64,000 nt of DNA, taken from contig NZ_QTKT01000002.1 in assembly GCF_018424605.1 (NCBI RefSeq), forward strand, positions 455,707 to 519,706, in the 5' to 3' direction. Positions 63,954 to 64,000 of the stretch are shown here, piece by piece. Source of the DNA: Marinobacter lipolyticus. Lineage in GTDB: Bacteria > Pseudomonadota > Gammaproteobacteria > Pseudomonadales > Oleiphilaceae. The first letter of the stretch is position 1. Each line of letters starts with the position of its first letter. The position numbers and the translations under genes are program-made. The notes under the pieces are model-generated. The model saw nothing but the letters and a program-made list of their open reading frames with translations, searched no databases and was not told the origin of the DNA.

Positions 63954-64000
63954 AAACTGAAGAGTTTGATCATGGCTCAGATTGAACGCTGGCGGCAGGC
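63954..64000 (+). rRNA. rrs: 16S rRNA, 5' end (partial)
   Basis: AAACTGAAGAGTTTGATCAT followed by GGCTCAGATTGAACGC is the conserved start of bacterial 16S rRNA, including the 27F primer site. The gene runs off the window. The mature 5' end at 63954 is inferred from alignment with the E. coli 5' end. Confidence 0.98.

Noticed and set aside
1..64000. CRISPR array
   Set aside because: No regularly spaced repeats of 24-40 bp and no cas genes were seen.

Overview
The window reads as a junction between an accessory genomic island and the core chromosome of a marine gammaproteobacterium, most likely Marinobacter. Three things point there. The 661-residue two-domain fatty acyl-CoA reductase at 27826-29811 matches, from memory, the Marinobacter wax-ester enzyme of the same length. 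Several gene neighbourhoods follow Pseudomonas order (motY-pyrC-rnt; mtnA/mtaD-ubiG-mupP-yciK; mltF/purL). The right edge runs into a 16S rRNA gene. Assignments come from reading translations and motifs; no database search was run.

Region 1 (1-22131) is a genomic island inserted at the 3' end of a tRNA-Arg(CCT) gene (22132-22208, minus strand). Its left end lies outside the window. It holds a recombination module (partial DUF932 protein, YqaJ-type exonuclease, Cys-rich Gp3-like protein). Then come six long plus-strand genes (2500-18338) that look like one defence locus: a Rad50/RloC-like ATPase with a CxxC hook, a nuclease-less DUF262 protein, a DUF262-DUF1524 (GmrSD-type) nuclease, a SNF2-family helicase, a very long beta-class DNA methyltransferase, and a type III Res-like helicase with a C-terminal PD-DxK nuclease motif. 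The maintenance end has an inovirus Gp2/YagK-type protein with an HxH motif, an AlpA-type regulator, an AT-rich unknown protein with a ribbon-helix-helix-like tail, and a P4-type tyrosine integrase. The six-gene locus is the best candidate for an undescribed system: each family is known, but I do not recognise the combination. The methyltransferase also carries an internal AT-rich block that suggests domain exchange.

Region 2 (22132-63583) is core chromosome. In order: GloC-like hydrolase; two arsenosugar-type glycosyltransferase-family proteins; M16 protease; fatty acyl-CoA reductase preceded by a pair of near-identical palindromes; rnt-pyrC; motY; a deacetylase divergent from a Pat-type acetyltransferase; rdgC; DUF2788; yciK-glutaredoxin-yaaA; ubiG-mupP; mtaD divergent from mtnA (methylthioadenosine salvage); an XRE regulator; prc; a two-gene beta-oxidation operon; a ComFB protein; a DUF349 protein; recX without recA; mltF divergent from purL; a YqfO-like protein; two Nudix hydrolases; gamma carbonic anhydrase; DUF1289; purT. 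The purL-YqfO spacer contains four DnaA-box-like sites.

Region 3 (63584-64000) holds two tandem stringent-type rRNA promoters, a boxA-like antiterminator, leader hairpins and the first bases of 16S rRNA.
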